Below, piece after piece: positions 23,040-36,120 of a stretch of DNA of 64,000 bases. The DNA is from Sphagnum compactum. Its lineage: Eukaryota; Bryophyta; Sphagnopsida; Sphagnales. The notes under the pieces are model-generated. The model worked only from the letters and a program-made list of their open reading frames with translations. It ran no database searches and was not told the DNA's origin. The stretch's first letter is position 1; every line of letters begins with the position of its first letter. The translations under genes and the position numbers were made by a program. The stretch covers positions 10,935,863 through 10,999,862 of the forward strand of contig OZ234496.1 of NCBI GenBank assembly GCA_965153455.1. The letters run 5' to 3'.

Positions 23040-25699
23040 AGGTCTTCCCAAATTTGGAACAGAAGAAGTGATGTCAGAAGTTTTTGAAGCATGCCAATTG
23101 GGGAAGCAAATTAGGCATCCATTCCCAGCTCAAAAAATTCATGTGAGATGTGTGGACCACGAAGACAAAATCCATTGGAGGATGCAAGTATTACATGAAT
23201 TTCATATTGATGACCACATAAGGAAGGTGTGGGTCTACTTCATGAAACACAAAGGTGAAATGTTTCAACATTTTTTGAATTTCAAAGCAATGGTGGAGAA
23301 GGAGAAGGGTGTAAGCATCAAATTTGGATGTCCGATGGAGGGGGAGAGTATTTTTCAAATGAATTCAGTGAATACTTGAAAGAGCATGGAATTCAAAGGA
23401 AATATTCATGTAGTTACTCCCCACAGCAGAATGGAATTGCTGAAAGGAAAAATAAGCACATTGCAGAAATAGCATGTGCCATGTTGAATGAGAAGAATTT
23501 GCCAAATTACTTTTGGGCTGAAGCAATAGCAACTGTAGTCTATATCATGAATCGAACACCCACAGTGCTAGTTCATGGCATGACACCCGAAGAAAAATTC
23601 ACAAGCAAGAAACCAGATGTTTCACACCTCAGAGTGTTTAGTTGCATTGCATACATGCATGTTCCTGATGAGAAGAGATCAAAACTAGATCCAAAAGCTG
23701 AGAAGTGTATTTTCATTGGATATTCTTTATAACAAAAAGGATATAGATGCTTCAACCCTTCCACTCGGAAGTTGCAAGTGAGTAGAAATGTTGTGTTTGA
23801 TGAGATGGTTAGCTAGTACTCACCACTGAAGATAGCAGAAAATAGAGAGGCTAGAAATGGTGATGTTTCATCAAATGTGGAACAAGAATCACAATTAAAT
23901 AGTGGACCACAAGAGTCTTTAATTAGGGGGTCCAGTATCATTCCATGGAAAGGAAGATTAAGATCTTTAAATATTGTACATGGTAGTTATCAAACATCAT
24001 CTAGGAATTCTCATGTAGATGCTAAGTCAAGTGATTTAGAGAAGAGTGTGGGTGAAGAATCAAGAATCCTTTCAGTTACTACTCTTGGAGCTCGGATGGC
24101 CAAAATAGCTTTGAAAACACCTGAAAACAACAATGGAGCACGAAGATCCACACAAGTCAAGTACCATGTACAAAGACTCACATATGATGGCTTTGTAGTT
24201 CATCATTACGCATACATGGTGAGAGTTGTACATGAGGTTGAACCCACTTGTTTTGAACAGGCGGTTGGAAACCCTAAGTGGGATAATGCCATGGATGAAG
24301 AGATGGCAGCGTTGGATGCTAATGCTACTTGGGAATTGGTAGCTTTACCAAAGGACAAGAAAGCAATTGGGTGCAAATGGGTGGACAAGGTCAAGCATAA
24401 TGCAGATGGATTTATAAACAGATACAAAGCAAGATTGGTTGCCAAAGGTTATGCCCAAACTTATGGCATAGACTATGAGGAGACCTATAGTCCAATTGCC
24501 AAAATGACAACTGTAAGAGCAATCATTGCTATGGCAGCAGCAAAAGGATGGTTTTTACATCAAATGGATGTGAAGAATGTTTTTTTTCATGGAGATTTAC
24601 AGGAAGAAGTGTACATGGAACAACCACCAAATTATGTTGACCAAACACATCCTAATTTGGTTTGTAGGTTGAAGAAAGCTTTGTACGGCTTGAAACAAGC
24701 ACCTAGAGCTTGGTTAAACAAGATAGGTCAATATCTTGTCACAAGTGGATTTCAAACATCCAATGCAGATTTTTCACTATATGTGAAAAAGACAGATCAT
24801 GGGATTGTAATCATAGTCATCTATGTTGATGACTTGATTATCATTGGAGATAGTGATGCAGACATCTTTGATTTGAAGAAGCTTTTGAAGCAAAAGTTTG
24901 AGATGAAGGATTTGGGAGAATTGCATTACTTCTCAGCATTGAGGTAATCCAATCCCCTAAAGGGATATGGTTACTACAAAGGCAATATGCCTTAAACAAA
25001 TTGTCCGAATATGGGATGACGAGTTGCAAAATGTGAAGTAGTGCAGATGAAGGAGACCTTGTCGAGGATACCACTATGTACAAGCGCATAGTGGGGAGTT
25101 TGATTTACATGACCATTACAAGGCCAGATTTGAGTTATGTAGTTGGAGTGGTGAGTCAATTCATGCAAACACCACGAAAGCCACATTTGGATGCAGTGAG
25201 GCACATATTGAGGTACATAAAACATATTTTGCAATGTGAAATTTTTTATGAAGCCAAAAGCTAGTTACAAGTACATGGATACACGGATGCTGATTGGGCT
25301 GATAATGTTTTAGATAGAAGATCAACTAGTGGTTTCATGTTTTCTTTTGGAAGTGGTGCTATTAGTTGGAGTAGTAAGAAACAACCAACAGTTGCACTAT
25401 TAAACACGAAGGCAGAATATAGAAGCGTAGCAATTGCTGCATGTGAAGTAGTTTGGTTACAAAAACTACTCTCAGATTTGGGACAATCAATGGATGCTCT
25501 TGTTGTCATTTATTGTGGTAACATTAGTAGCATACTACTTGCTAACAACCCAGTCTATCATGCTAGGATAAAGCACATTGAGGTGCACTACCACTTTATA
25601 AGAGAAAAAGTTCTAGCAAAAGAAATTAATTTATTCAATTCAGTACTGAAGATCAAGTTGTTGACATTTTCACAAAGGCTTTGGGTACAGACAAGCTAA
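23040..25699 (+). pseudogene. Ty1/Copia integrase, reverse transcriptase, RNase H
   Basis: Continuation of the Copia pol after the nested insertion. The integrase core has SDGGGEYFSNEF, YSPQQNGIAERKN and the WAEAI block (about 23050-23730). RT starts near 24250 with WVDKVKHNADG, then RLVAKGYAQTYGIDYEETYS, LHQMDVKNVFFHGDLQEEVY, LKKALYGLKQAPRAW and the catalytic YVDDLII. RNase H has SLIYMTITRPDLSYVV and the GYTDADWAD block, ending near 25690. It is broken by frame changes near 23325 and 24945 and stops near 23731, 23813, 25039 and 25264. The domain order INT-RT-RH is diagnostic of Copia. It is non-functional although the YVDD site is intact. Confidence 0.95.
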
Positions 25700-25745
25700 G
25701 GAAGTTTAGAAAAATGCTTGGTGTACTAGAAGTGGATTTGAATTT

Positions 25746-25755
25746 GAGGGGGGAG
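25746..25755 (+). promoter_or_regulatory. Copia polypurine tract
   Basis: GAGGGGGGAG lies directly before TGTTGAGAATTC, the position and sequence usual for the plus-strand primer of plant Copia elements. It fixes the 5' border of the 3' LTR at 25756. Confidence 0.85.
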
Positions 25756-26069
25756 TGTTGAGAATTCAAGCTCAAGTAGTTAGGTTTCATTGTTACTAGA
25801 ATAGGAAAGTAACTAGGTTACTTTCACAAGGTTGAATTATTTTATTTACTTATATTAGTTTGGTTATTTGTGGTTTGGTCTTCTAGTTAAATACCTTTGT
25901 GTTGATGGTTTGGTTCTCTCTTTTCTTCATTGCACAAGTTTGTGTATTTCATGTGACAAGAACCTTGAGGACTTATTGATGTTATGTTCCATGTTGAGAA
26001 CATTGTGTTTTAGTTTTCTTTCAATAAATATTTATGTTCACACTTGACTAGATCTGCTATTTATTAACA
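25756..26069 (+). repeat. Copia 3' LTR (putative)
   Basis: Starts TGTTGA right after the polypurine tract. It contains AATAAA at 26023-26028 and probably ends at a CA near 26069 (TTTATTAACA). The right border is an estimate because no 5' LTR remains for comparison. Confidence 0.65.
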
Positions 26070-28670
26070 CTTTAATGAATAAAGGAATAATTAATAATAT
26101 GTTGTGTTGACTACTAAAGAAAACAATTTGGAAAGATGTCGATGATTAAATTTTGACATGTAAATTAGATTATGAAGCTTCTAAGGAAGTCTCTTATTCA
26201 TTGAAATTAATAACTTAGATGTTCATCTTTCAAATATTAGATCATGATAAGCTAAACTAAAAATTCTTAAATCCTTATGACAAATATTTTACGATACCTT
26301 GCATGGCCCATGTGATTCAGAGTATCATGCTTTTGTCTTATTTATGGAATGTATTTTAACCTCAAAATGGACTTTCATGATGTGCCCATTTTGTTCCACC
26401 CTAATGTGCTTTCACCCATATATATACCTTACCCAAGAATGATATTTTTCATGTTACCATTTTAAACAACCCTACCTAGTTGGTCATACCTTACAATTAA
26501 CCCATTTTTATTTTATGGAGTTGGCAAAAATTTGAAACTCATCTTCATATAGGCCATAAAATAATTTGACGTACATCCAAAAATCATAATATACAAATAT
26601 GCATTTCCAATTTGTGTGGTCAATTTAGTTATTTGTTTGAATTCTTGTGACCAATTAGTAAATAATTAGCTTGGACAAGATTGTCACCTTATACTTTTGG
26701 AACTTCTTTTGATATTATCACACATTTTGCCATGATTATATCACTAAAACTGCCAAAGATTTTTTTTATATGGCTTAATTTTCCCCTTGAAGGTTGATTT
26801 TATGCCACATGCTCATTTTTTTATGCCTATTACCTAAATACCAAAGCAACTTCAGCACATATCTATCTTTTAATTAATTAATTAGTTTTGCATATTTGAT
26901 ATTAAAAATGTATATCTTCAAATATGCTAAAAGGTGTTTTATTTTGCTTCACAAACTTATGTTCTAATTGGAAATTTTTTTTGAGGATTTCAACATTTTT
27001 GAGAATAATTTAATGTGTCAAAATTGCCATGGTATTATAGTAGTAGTTTTTCCTCACTTTCCAATTCAATGTGGCACAATTGGAAAAATATAATACATGT
27101 TCCAATCAAGTCCTTTAACATATTTGTATTGATATTTTCAGTAATTAAGATTTATCTTTACGTGTATTGTATAAACTAACATTGTGAATGGCAATCGTTT
27201 ACATTTACATATACTTGACCACTTAAGATATCAAAATGAATTACATTAGCCCAATCTTCATGTAAAATGTTGGAATTTTGAAACTTTGATTCTATAGAAT
27301 TTTAAGGACATCAAGTTGAATCATTTGGTTGAGGAATGAAAAATTTCTAGTGCCATTCAAAAAGCAAGTCTATTAGTTATGGGTATCCTTCAAAAAAATT
27401 TGGAGAATTTTATCAAGTTACCACGTTGCATTGATGCTAAAAATTTATGTGGTAGAATAGTAGGCATCTGTATGAGGTTGGTGGAAAAAACAGTGTTTCA
27501 TTTGAACTTGGGATGAGTTAGGAGAAATGAATGGTCAAAGATGCACATGTATCCAATGGGCATTTAGACACAATCAAAGAAAGGAAATTTTTTGTGACAA
27601 ATTCTTGACATTTTGACTATTTTTAGCCTCTCATGTGACATTGGTGTTAAAACTTCAACTAGTCAGGTTGCCGAAGTTTTTAAAAAAGAGTTTCAATGGA
27701 GCTTGAGAAATACAAATGGAACATCAAAAGGGTGAGAGAAAAGGAATTACATGTCTCTTAGAACATATGTGCATGTTCGAATATGGCTAGGAGTCTAGGT
27801 AGGAATATTTAATAGGATAGCAATCCATTGTGATGTTTAAGGATTAATTGGGTGTTGTTCAAAATAAATTCATTTGACAAATAGTATGAAAATTCAATAC
27901 TTATAATTACAAAGAGTAGTGAGAAGAAGTTAGGACTAAACATTAGTGCAAAACTATAAGAAATTTGAGGTGTCCAATTTTCCACTCCCATTCCAAAAGT
28001 CATGAACAATTTTTGTCATTAAAAATCAATAACACAAAAATATTATGTGACACATTTGGAAGTGGGGGATATGAAAGGTACCTACTCTAAATCCTATTTC
28101 CTATGTGCTACATGAAAATGGACCAATCTTCAATATAAATGATGGGTTAAATGATTGGGATGTTTGCCAAAAAAAAAAACCAACTAAGGAATTTCCTCTT
28201 ACCTAGGCATTAACGATCAAGTTTTTGGCAATTTAATGATTGGGGAACAGGCTGAAAGTTTATGTCATCCTTGAATGTTTGTGGCATTTGTGTACCCTAA
28301 AGTCTTAAAGTTGGGGCATTCCCAAAATAAAGGACCTAAGTTGATGAGCATGTCAGCCTTGCATTTTGTGAATGCCTCCCACATGTTTCACCCCTTGTGA
28401 AGCAAGCTGTAAACCATGAACTTAAACATTCTTAGATCATCAGCTGTAGGTGGAAGATGGTTCTTACTAGTGTTGCGAGGGTATCATGTACAAGACTAGT
28501 TTTCATGCCAATTCTCACAATGAAAACGAATGGTTTTCACTTTAGATGAGAATCTTCTCCTTGAGAATTACTAATGCATCATATGGGCCCAAACTTGATA
28601 CCTAGGGGAGGTTACAAAGGAACCCCGAGTCCAGTTTTGAGGCTAATATAAGCTTTAAAAACCTATTCAT
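26070..28670. other. AT-rich intergenic DNA, no gene seen
   Basis: Mostly A/T with scattered short open frames and no recognisable domain, tandem repeat or terminal repeat. Likely old, decayed repeat sequence. Confidence 0.55.
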
Positions 28671-28680
28671 AAATAAGTAC

Positions 28681-28746
28681 TAGTAATGAGACTTGAACTC
28701 GAGACATCCTTGAGACCATGAGGGTCCTTACCATTAAGCCATAGTA
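28681..28746 (-). other. tRNA-like pol III promoter (SINE head candidate)
   Basis: On the minus strand TGGCTTAATGG (28731-28741) matches an A box and GAGTTCAAGTCTC (28688-28700) a B box, spaced as in a tRNA gene. The cloverleaf around them does not fold well and no sound anticodon loop appears. A decayed tRNA-derived SINE is the likeliest source. Confidence 0.35.
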
Positions 28747-28979
28747 TCTAATGTGTATACTATCTAAAAGAACTCATTAAAGTTTATTTATTTTTAAAAA
28801 AAATTTACACTGTCAATGGCTTTTGCTTTAAAGTCATTGGCATAACTGAATTCCAAATAAAAACAATCAACACTACTCTTTCAGATGAAAAATTGATGCC
28901 TTGTAGTTAATGTTTTACTCTTTGAGCTCTAAAAAGTCTTGGGGTTCAAATCTCAATAAGTTGAAAATGCTCTTTTTTG

Positions 28980-30200
28980 AAAATCAGCAATTCCTTTTTT
29001 GAGGACATTAGGAAAACCAGGACCTGAGGATTCAATTTTGAGAAAAAAAAAAAAAAAAGTTCAAGAATCAGGCTAGTTCTCTTAAACTTGCTTAAGAACA
29101 GTTCTCTAAAAACTGTGAACGTCCCAACACTGGTTCTTAAGAGTGGGAGCAATCTTACACTTGGGTATAAGTAGACATGATCTCCTACTCACTCTTAAGG
29201 AGTAAGTGTAAGATTCCTCCTCTATTCTAGGAGGGATATTCATGGATATATATATTCTCCCCTCCAAATACACTAGGAATTTTCTTTCCGAGGTCATACC
29301 TATTATGATAGGATTACCATATCATTCTAATTATTCTCACATACTCTGAAGCAGTTGAACTGTATATTTCCATTGCAAAACTGAGGATGTAACAACCAGT
29401 GTAGAGAACCTGGAACTGGTGGGTATGGATAGGGTATATATATGTATACCCTTGATCAACATTTTTCAAAGTCAAAGAGAATCAGTTCTGGGACCCAGCC
29501 CATGACCAGCTTTCTGAAAAATATATAGTACATACTTGAGCAGTGTTTTTAAATATCAAAGAATTGGGTCAAAGAACCTACCTTAAATTGCCAATTCTTT
29601 GTTGGTTCTTTCCTTCTTTCATGAAAACTGCCAGTTCTTTTAATTTTTTTGAAAACCCAGAACCATTGGTTCTTTTGATTCTGAAAGTGTTTAAAGTATA
29701 GGAACAAAATCAATGAACCCCACAACACCAGCAACTACTAACAACAATACATAATATGCAATCTACTTGGGGTGAATAGGAAATAGAAGATTTTGTAGGG
29801 TGCTCTCTTTTGTTGGTGCAATCCACTAGGTTCATAGCTTTCCTTTCTCCTTGCCTGTTTGTTTCCTATTATCTCTCCTCTTGTCCTTTCTAAGCAGCTG
29901 GGTGGGGATAAGTGTTTGACGGGTATTAAAAATGCACTAAAATCCCACCAGGTATAGGTCGGTTCTTCAGGTTCATAATTATACTCCTCAAAACAATCAA
30001 ATATCCAGTTCTGATATGTAACCATGGTTCTCTGAAAATTTGAGAATGTCAAATATCCACTCTGAAAACTGCTTTTTCTTTTCTGGTTCTTTCATGAAAC
30101 CAGATGGTTCTTTGATTCTGATTTTTCTTCAGATACCCAGAACTGACAGTTCTCTGGTTCTGAAATATATTTAAATTGGAAGCAGCTGTTATCAAGAAAT
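28980..30200. repeat. Cluster of AGAACC/GGTTCT-rich repeats
   Basis: Three patches (about 28980-29130, 29360-29720, 29990-30190) share the words GGTTCTTTGATTCTGA, AGAACCAGT and CCAGTTCT in both orientations, broken by A/T runs, as at 6580-6900. Words of the type CAACACTGGT or AACCAGTGT lie near several edges. Many small hairpins are possible. Borders are not clear. Open frames on both strands here are short and unrecognised. Confidence 0.5.
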
Positions 30201-30750
30201 CTAATACCCAGCCAACACTGGTGGGGACGTGGGGACCTTCCCTTTCAGTTTTCTTTTTCAATCTGTAATGGATTCTCCAAATCGAGTCTGGCGCTTTTTT
30301 GCAAAATGCAGTATTGAAGAAAAGTAAGTACTATGGGTGTTTACACAAAAGACAAAGATGGGCAGGTTGTGTTACTGAGGGTTGGTAGGTCTTCTGATCA
30401 AATCTGTGTTCTGCAAAAAATATTGAAGGGTCCCATACATGCACTCTCTCTATACTACATCATCATCCGACCCTGCTCAAAGAATCCATTGAGAGACATC
30501 AGGCAACATGGCGCTCGTGTATCTGGTGATCGGTTCTTCTTCAAGGGGGATGGGGAGAGGCATGGGGGCCCTCCATGGGGACATCATGGACCTATCCTGA
30601 GAATGAACTTTTGCAGTAATAAAATGATCACTACCCATGCTTGAATATTACACAAATTGTGGGGTCTCATACTCAATGCTGTGACAGGGAGCATGCACTC
30701 TCAGTAGTTGTCTCCAGTGTTGGTCTAGTATATAGGCCTGCACATGGTAC
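30201..30750. other. Spacer, no gene supported
   Basis: One 103-codon plus-strand open frame (30333-30644) has no motif I know. No repeats were seen beyond the flanking families. Confidence 0.4.
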
Positions 30751-30753
30751 CAA

Positions 30754-31084
30754 CCAGTGTTGACCGGTTATTGATTTTTGATAATCGGTTAATAACCTAA
30801 TTGTTTTGTATTGAATTTTCAAAATCTAATAACCTACCCAGGTGACTTGGTTATCATCCAGGTAGGTTATCAATCCAAACACAGTAAACATTTTTCTGTT
30901 AAGAAAAAACAGAAAAAACAATTTTTAATTTTTAATTTCTTAAAGCCTTACAACTGGTAAATAATCAGCAAGTTAATTGGAGGTTATCAATTGGGTATTT
31001 GATAACCTAATTGGCACCCAATTTTTTTAAATAAAAACCTACCTGACAATTATGAAAAATAAATCAATAACTAGTCAACATTGG
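30754..31084. mobile_element. MITE-like foldback element, about 330 bp
   Basis: The ends form 24-bp imperfect inverted repeats: the left starts CCAGTGTTGACCGG and runs to GATTT; the complement of the right starts CCAATGTTGACTAG and runs to GATTT (21 of 24 match). The interior is AT-rich, non-coding and full of GGTTAT/ATAACC words. Size, terminal inverted repeats and lack of coding fit a MITE. The flanks TACCAA and TATCAA are only a weak candidate duplication. Confidence 0.55.
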
Positions 31085-33313
31085 TATCAACATTGGTGAC
31101 AAGGATGCTATTAGTTTGGTATGAGCTTAGGCAATATTAGCCTTTTGCCAATACTAGTTTGGTAGGTATTTGAAGTAATACTAGCCTTCTACCAATTTTA
31201 TACATTATGAAAAAATAGTGTTTGCAAAGACCACACTAATTTGCAACTAAGTTTTCATACCAATTACATTGCAACTAGGTTGCAACTTTGTATGAGAAAT
31301 AAGTTCATTTTTATATCAAATACACCAGTGGAAAATGACTAGTTGCACATGAGTTCTAAGGAAATTGCAAGGGATCTATAGAATATTTTAATCATATTTT
31401 TGTGAATTGTATGATTTTGGTCAATGTGCATTGGCTTCGTGTTTTAATTGCTATATAGTTTTAATATGCAATTCATGCACCCAAATGGATTATGCAAATG
31501 TTCTGCACACAAATACACCCCAAGTGGCAACTACTAGCTAGCATGGATGTAGTCATCCCATATGCATGGTTTTGTGTTGAATTCATGTGCAATTGCAACA
31601 TGTTAGAATATGTTGCAATTAAAGATCAACTTTAACATATGACTAGATTTTTTGGCCCATGCCACCTTAGTATGGCTACAATCCAATTGCAACATGACTA
31701 GATGCCAAGTATAAAACATCAATTATTCAACTAGAATTCCACATCTAACCACCTATGTAATATCTTGATGATGCAATGGAGTTTAAACATATGATAATAG
31801 ATTGTCAATGTAGTTTGAATGCATAGTCTAGGATGCATGCCCTTATTCTACTTCAATATCTTCTACTCCTCTTCAAATTGGTTCATCGATAAGAAGTGAT
31901 TCCTTTGCTCTAAAAAATTTAAGTCTTGGAGTGTGGGTGGCATTATTAAGGAGTTATTTAACCATGCTCATTCTATGGCCATTCCCCACACTAACAGATA
32001 TAATGTAGCAACTACCAACTAGCACAAATGTTGGGCCACATCATTTATGTGATTTTTGCAATGACCCCATGTGCAACTACCTTACAACATTAGTAGGATT
32101 ACACTACATTTACAAATCAACTAGATTATGACCAAGTTTTGATTTTTTGATTGAATCATTGAACAATTTTAAGTTGAACAACATCTTTCAAGAGGATTCA
32201 TCCATTTGCAATTGCCCTAAAACCCTTCATAACCTTGACAACATCCATCCAATAACAAAAATCCTTAAACCCATGTTAAAGACATATTGGCTATAGTGAT
32301 AGTGATGACTAGTAGAAATCTAGCCTTACATTTTGAATTTTGTTTAGGAGGGAAGATTTTGAATGACTTGCTTTCACATTATGTTTTGGGAGATTGTACA
32401 TTGTAAATGTTAAAGCATGAATATAATTTCATAAGAGGTAAGTGAATTTTGGAATGAGGAAGAAAAATAGTTTTGGGATTTTAGTTTTGCACATGTATTG
32501 ATTGTGTATGTGTATAATGTATAATTAATTTATCAAAGTACAAAGTTCACATTGTTTATGTAGTTTGTATCAATTTTATAAAATGTATTTACAAGAAATC
32601 TAATTTTGTTTTATAACTTTAGTTTGGTAATGTTTTCAAACTAAGAATTAATACTTACCATTTGGGACCATCCCCAAGAAGAATTCGACAATAGAATTTT
32701 GATTTTTGTAGTTGGTTTTTTTGTTTTTAAGCACATTTCTAGTAGTTCAAAAGGTAGTTTTTGTGTTTATTCAAGTTCTTCATTGACTAATTTTTTTAAG
32801 GAATAAAATTTGAATGGGGTAACTATCGAGAGGATTTGAATATGAAAAAATTAGTTACAAAATTTGTGGAAGTAAAGGAAACATGTTGAAAATGGTAACT
32901 AATTGAAATGCAAATTTTCACATCAAATTGAATGCAACGTACAAAACTACGATTGCCAAGAATTGAAAATGACTTGCAAGGTACATGACACCTTTAGCAA
33001 AAGTGATGATTTTGAAAGAAACATTCACTGAGAAAATGTAGAAGTGGCCCTACAACAGATATAATCAATCCATGGAGTGAAAATTGAGAAAAACCCAAAA
33101 AGATAGGAAAGAAATGCACTAGAACATACACCAATTGTTTTGAAGCAATGGGTACAAGGAAATGTATAAGTGAACATAACAAATGTTGAACATATGAATT
33201 TCCATAGTTCAAAATTTGACTAGATGAGTTCAAGAAATGAATGAGGAAAAAATGCATAAAGACACAAGGACAAATCCTAGCCTAACTATTGGTTTCACCT
33301 CCATACCACCAAT
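31085..33313. other. AT-rich intergenic DNA, no gene seen
   Basis: Recurring short words such as GCAACTA and TTGCAAC between 31200 and 32100 suggest an old repeat. No coding sequence is recognisable. Toward 32-33 kb it is plain AT-rich spacer. Confidence 0.5.
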
Positions 33314-33700
33314 GTCGCAACCCTAACATTGGATTTGCGACTAAGTGTGAAGTGCAAGGGCACATGAGGCCAAGAGAGTGTGTTTGGAAGTGAAACACAC
33401 TTTCACAAGTGGGGGAGAATGTAAGAAACTGAGCCCAATGACTCCTAAGTGCACTCCCACTTTGGGAGGTGCATTTGTGTAACAATCCTGAATGTTCAAA
33501 GCCTTAATTGAAAAGGTAAACAAGCACCAAATGAAGCTCCTAGGATATCATTAAAAAGATCTTGAAATGTAGATGTCTAAAGTGCCCTCACATTGTCCAT
33601 TTACACCTGAAATGCATGAATTATGATCAAAAGAAAGGTCAAGAGTCAAATTGAGAATTTGACTCCCAACCACAAATCCCCTTAGAGCAGGTGTCAAATC
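33314..33700 (-). repeat. Dispersed repeat family R1, copy 2
   Basis: The reverse complement matches 11090-11447 in the same order of landmarks, starting (minus strand) near GATTTGTGGTTGGGAGTCAA and ending at AATGTTAGGGTTGCGAC. It lies in the opposite orientation to copy 3, 2.3 kb to the right. No coding sequence. Confidence 0.7.
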
Positions 33701-34019
33701 ATCTCTAATTGGAGAGTGCAATACATCATTGAAAAGATCTTTTTGTAGGCTATAAATTATTTCCCTTACATGCTCAAAATAAGCTTTATTTGAGGAAGAT
33801 ATGAGCATCCAAAGTTCTAGGACAATAAGAGTCCCAATTTTGGGACTCCCATTTAGGAGTCTTGGGAAAAAATGTCATTTGGATGTAACCCCCTGCAAAG
33901 AATCACAAAATATACTGTAGGGAGGGGAGTGGTGCCTCCTCCCAAAGGTTGTGGGCTATGTAAAGCTTGTGCTTGAAGTTGTTTTTATTAAGTCCATTGC
34001 ACCACTTGCGTTCAATTTA

Positions 34020-35050
34020 CACCAACTGACCTTTTTTGGCTATGCAAGTTGATTTCATCTTGAACTTTTGATTGTGAATTCGTCCTAGTCCCATCCCAGA
34101 GTTCCAACACGCCTTCCTACCCCCAAAATGCTCTGAACTAAGGAGCATGCCTCGACTCTTTTCTTTTTCCATTGTTTCATTATGGGACCCACATTTAGGT
34201 TTCTTAAAGAGTTTGGGCGCATCAACAAACCACTTGAAGAGTGGGAGAACCCCATAAATAATGACAAGGTTGATTATATAAAAACTATGGTTGAAAGAAG
34301 GAGAAACCCCAAGACAAAGACATGGAAGAACATGCTTATGAACCAAAATGGTACATTAAGTTTATAGGCATAATATGGTTTTTAAATTTGGTGTTCAGAC
34401 TATGCTTGTGCCTATAATTGAACCTATAGTAATAAAAGGTGATCTTATAACATATTATATGAGGAATGATGAAGCAAGATTCATGAGGAATTCCAAAAGC
34501 GTAGTCTTACCTAGAGAACAAATATGGTGGAGGGGAATCCATAATGTGGATAAGATTATACCAAGTCCAATCTTACATGGTGTAATTACTACCATCGAGG
34601 ACATTTAATCAATGACTACCTTTTCATTGAATATTATGTTAGACAAGGTTTTGCAAACCATGTCACAAATTTACTTCATCATAGACCTAATATAAGAATG
34701 CCATTGTAAACGGAATCTATAAAAGCAAATTTGAATCTTGGATATTAGATGTATCATATTGATCACATGAGGTTACATAGAACATAATATGCCATTAGAA
34801 TACCTTTGACGCCACTTCATCCATACTCAATTCTTAACAAAACACATTTAACTACAATTCTAGTGGGACTAAAGTATCTTAGAATCATAGTACCACATTC
34901 CACTATGTGGACTATTGAAGCAACAACAACCATGAAGGACATGTGTAACATTATAGTTTTGTGTTTGGAAATGATACCCACCATCAGGGTATCAACTTCA
35001 CTTGGGTGGTTGCAAAGTAAGGTGGAACAATTTCAAAAAAATAAATAGTC
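34020..35050 (+). other. Possible decayed coding region, unidentified
   Basis: Three open frames follow each other on the plus strand (34182-34367, 34375-34608, 34806-35048), with peptide-like stretches such as EPIVIKGDLITYYMRNDEA and REQIWWRGIHNVDK. The stretch reads like one protein broken by stops, but I recognise no domain. It could equally be chance in AT-rich DNA. I make no functional claim. Confidence 0.25.
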
Positions 35051-35969
35051 CATAAAAAGTTCATTCAATAATGTTAAAATTGTAGTTTATTTTAATATCA
35101 TGGTTAATGAGATTATAAAGATTTTGTGAATAAAAGCCAAACTAAATAATTCTTTAGCATGCATGTGAAGCAAATTTTTTTTTTAAATCCATCAAAAAAT
35201 GAATATGATATGGACTTTTGAAAATAATATCCATTTTAAAACATTTAAAAAGTCCATATCTTTTTTGGGTTAAGGTTTTTCAAAAAGAAACTTTGCATCT
35301 ATGTTACTTTTGTTTAAATATATCATATATTAAGTGCCTATAAGGGCATATGCATGTTAAAGTAGGCCAAAAAAAAACCTTTGAATGTAAAATAATAGAA
35401 TTATCAACTTTAAAAGTTAAAAAGTTAAACACATTCTTTGAGAAGTAACATCCAAGGTTGTTTAGCATTAAATCATTTGTCATGATAAATCACATTAGTT
35501 TGGATGTTGACACTACTTAGTGTCACGTTAAAATAGGGTCAACCTAGGTCAACATAATGTCAACCTTTAGGCCAAAGGCCAAGTTGGGCTACCCTAAGAC
35601 AACTAAATTTTTTTTTCCAAATATTAGCAAAATATTTTTGGACAATGATAAAAAAATTTGTGCCAAAAATTAAAATTTCCTTTTGTTTGATTAATGGTGG
35701 AAATTGAATGATCATTGATTAGACAACTAAAAATATTTGGGCAACGATCAAAAAAATTTGGAAAATCATTTTTCAATTTTTGGGCAATAACCAAATTTTT
35801 CTAACAATGACCCAAAAACGCATCCCCAAACTCCTTAAAAGACCCAAATGTGGGTGCCAAAATAAAATAGCGAAAAAAAAAGAATTGGGGTATGTTCCCT
35901 GACTCACTACACTTTTGGGGTAGTGTTCTTCGGAGTGTTCCCCAATTTGAAAGCATTACCCCAGGTCGG
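35051..35969. other. AT-rich spacer, no gene seen
   Basis: Long A/T runs and repeated words with AAAAATTTG and GACAATGA around 35600-35830. No domain or structured repeat found. Confidence 0.5.
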
Positions 35970-36120
35970 CAAAGTGGGAGTGCTCTTGGGAGTCATTGGG
36001 TTCAATCTCTTGCACTCTCCCCCATTAGTGAGAGTGTGTTTCACTCATGAACACATTTTTTTGGCCTCATGTGCCTTTGGACTCCACATTTAGTTGTGAA
36101 CCCAATGTTAAGGTTGCAAT
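35970..36120 (+). repeat. Dispersed repeat family R1, copy 3 (3' part)
   Basis: Matches the last 150 bp of copies 1 and 2: CAAAGTGGGAGTGC, GGGAGTCATTGGG, GTGAGAGTGTGTTTCAC and AATGTTAAGGTTGCAA. The upstream half of the family is missing here. Confidence 0.7.
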
